DNA of 6,325 bases, taken from Deltaproteobacteria bacterium. Lineage in GTDB: Bacteria; Desulfobacterota; Desulfovibrionia; Desulfovibrionales; Desulfovibrionaceae. This document shows positions 6,059 to 6,325 of this stretch, piece after piece (the first letter of the stretch is position 1; each line of letters begins with the position of its first letter). The position numbers and the translations under genes are program-made. The stretch is taken from NCBI GenBank assembly GCA_031280335.1, contig JAITGZ010000034.1, forward strand, positions 1 to 6,325, given 5' to 3'. The notes below the pieces were generated by a model. The model made no database searches. It was not told where the DNA came from and saw only the letters and a list, made by a program, of their open reading frames with translations.

Positions 6059-6138
6059 GGGAGGGTTTTGGGTAAGGAACCTCATGGGGTAAACCCCTTG
6101 CGGTTCCTTCCCCAAGACTATCTTAGCCTTTCCCTCCC
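6059..6138 (-). ncRNA. Putative structured RNA element, three-way junction
   Basis: On the operon (minus) strand this 80-nt segment folds on paper into three arms. P1 pairs GGGAGGG (6138-6132) with CCCTCCC (6065-6059). P2 pairs AAGGCTA (6130-6124) with TAGTCTT (6120-6114) around loop AGA. P3 pairs 6113-6102 with 6081-6070 over 11 of 12 positions and carries a cap, GGGG/CCCC with loop TTTA. The G.U pair in P2 would be an A.C mismatch on the other strand, which favours function as RNA made with the ABC operon. It is not followed directly by a T run. I do not recognise a named RNA family; it may be a dispersed intergenic element. Confidence 0.45.
6103..6138 (-). repeat. 36-bp direct repeat, copy within the junction element
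   Basis: This copy matches 6173-6208 at 35 of 36 positions; the difference is T at 6119 against C at 6189. Its start is exactly 70 bases from the start of the other copy. It covers the 5' half of the structured element as read on the minus strand: P1 5' strand, all of P2 and P3 5' strand. Confidence 0.9.
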
Positions 6139-6172
6139 GCTGCCGCTGTTTGAATTAAAATTCCCTGACGAC

Positions 6173-6208
6173 GTTCCTTCCCCAAGACCATCTTAGCCTT
6201 TCCCTCCC
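6173..6208 (-). repeat. 36-bp direct repeat, orphan half-copy of the junction element
   Basis: This copy lacks the 3' half that would complete P1 and P3, so alone it could form only the small P2 hairpin. Its one difference from the other copy changes a U-A pair of P2 to U.G on the minus strand, so pairing is kept. It could pair instead with the 3' half at 6059-6081 and compete with the full element. The 34 bases between copies have no repeat partner. Confidence 0.9.
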
Positions 6209-6234
6209 CCAAATAGATTGCTCCGGCAAAATTT

Positions 6235-6325
6235 CTACTGATGGCTGTTGTACTTGTCTTGAAGTTGCCGCCAGAAGGGGTCTTGCCGCAGCAGCTTGAA
6301 GCCCTCGTTGATCAGTTTACGCAGT
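6235..6325 (-). CDS. Partial CDS: probable periplasmic amino-acid-binding protein, C-terminus
   Basis: Only the last 29 codons and the TAG stop (6237-6235) are in the window; the gene continues beyond the right edge. The frame reads LRKLINEGFKLLRQDPFWRQ and then LQDKYNSHQ. This amphipathic helix followed by a short tail (aLnkGfk.l..d..y..i..KY) is how many family 3 solute-binding proteins of amino-acid ABC importers end. The position upstream of two permeases and an ATPase on the same strand fits the missing binding component. The frame is too short for certainty, so this rests on the helix pattern and context. Its substrate, and whether it has a signal peptide or a lipoprotein anchor, cannot be seen. 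Confidence 0.7.
   Translation of the reverse strand, partial: LRKLINEGFKLLRQDPFWRQLQDKYNSHQ

Overview
The window holds two unrelated chromosomal neighbourhoods that converge on a shared hairpin terminator. The high G+C coding DNA, the type of Lon protease and the mix of genes suggest a sulfate-reducing or related Desulfovibrio-like bacterium (Desulfobacterota). That is inference from general resemblance; no rRNA or marker search was possible.

Left part, plus strand. An AT-richer leader (1-290) carries several hairpins, including a GC-rich stem at 232-264 just ahead of the ribosome binding site. A complete lon gene follows (291-2816), encoding an ATP-dependent protease with intact ATPase motifs and the Ser-Lys catalytic dyad. 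It has an unusual acidic Ala/Pro/Glu-rich N-terminal extension. A gene-poor, structured stretch (2817-2978) leads to a perfect 24-bp inverted repeat (2979-3030), which probably stops transcription from both sides.

Right part, minus strand (read from the right edge leftwards). The window opens inside the last 29 codons of a probable periplasmic amino-acid-binding protein (6325-6235). After a 328-base gap come a permease (5906-5235), an ATPase (5227-4400) and a second permease (4422-3754), tightly packed or overlapping. Together they form a polar amino-acid ABC importer of the His/Gln/Arg type. A SUFU-domain protein (3729-3022) follows 24 bases later with a strong ribosome binding site and ends inside the terminator stem.

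The most interesting region is the gap between the binding-protein and permease genes. On the operon strand it contains an element of about 80 nt that folds on paper into a three-way junction (6059-6138). A second copy of its 5' half lies exactly 70 bases away (6173-6208). Next come a perfect 19-bp hairpin (5976-6019) and a six-codon open frame whose stop overlaps the permease start. The G.U pairs in the junction arm work only on the operon strand, and the single difference between the two copies keeps the pairing. This supports a transcribed RNA structure that may set the ratio of binding protein to membrane complex. The other point of note is the SUFU protein, from a family known among toxin-immunity proteins, here with no toxin beside it.
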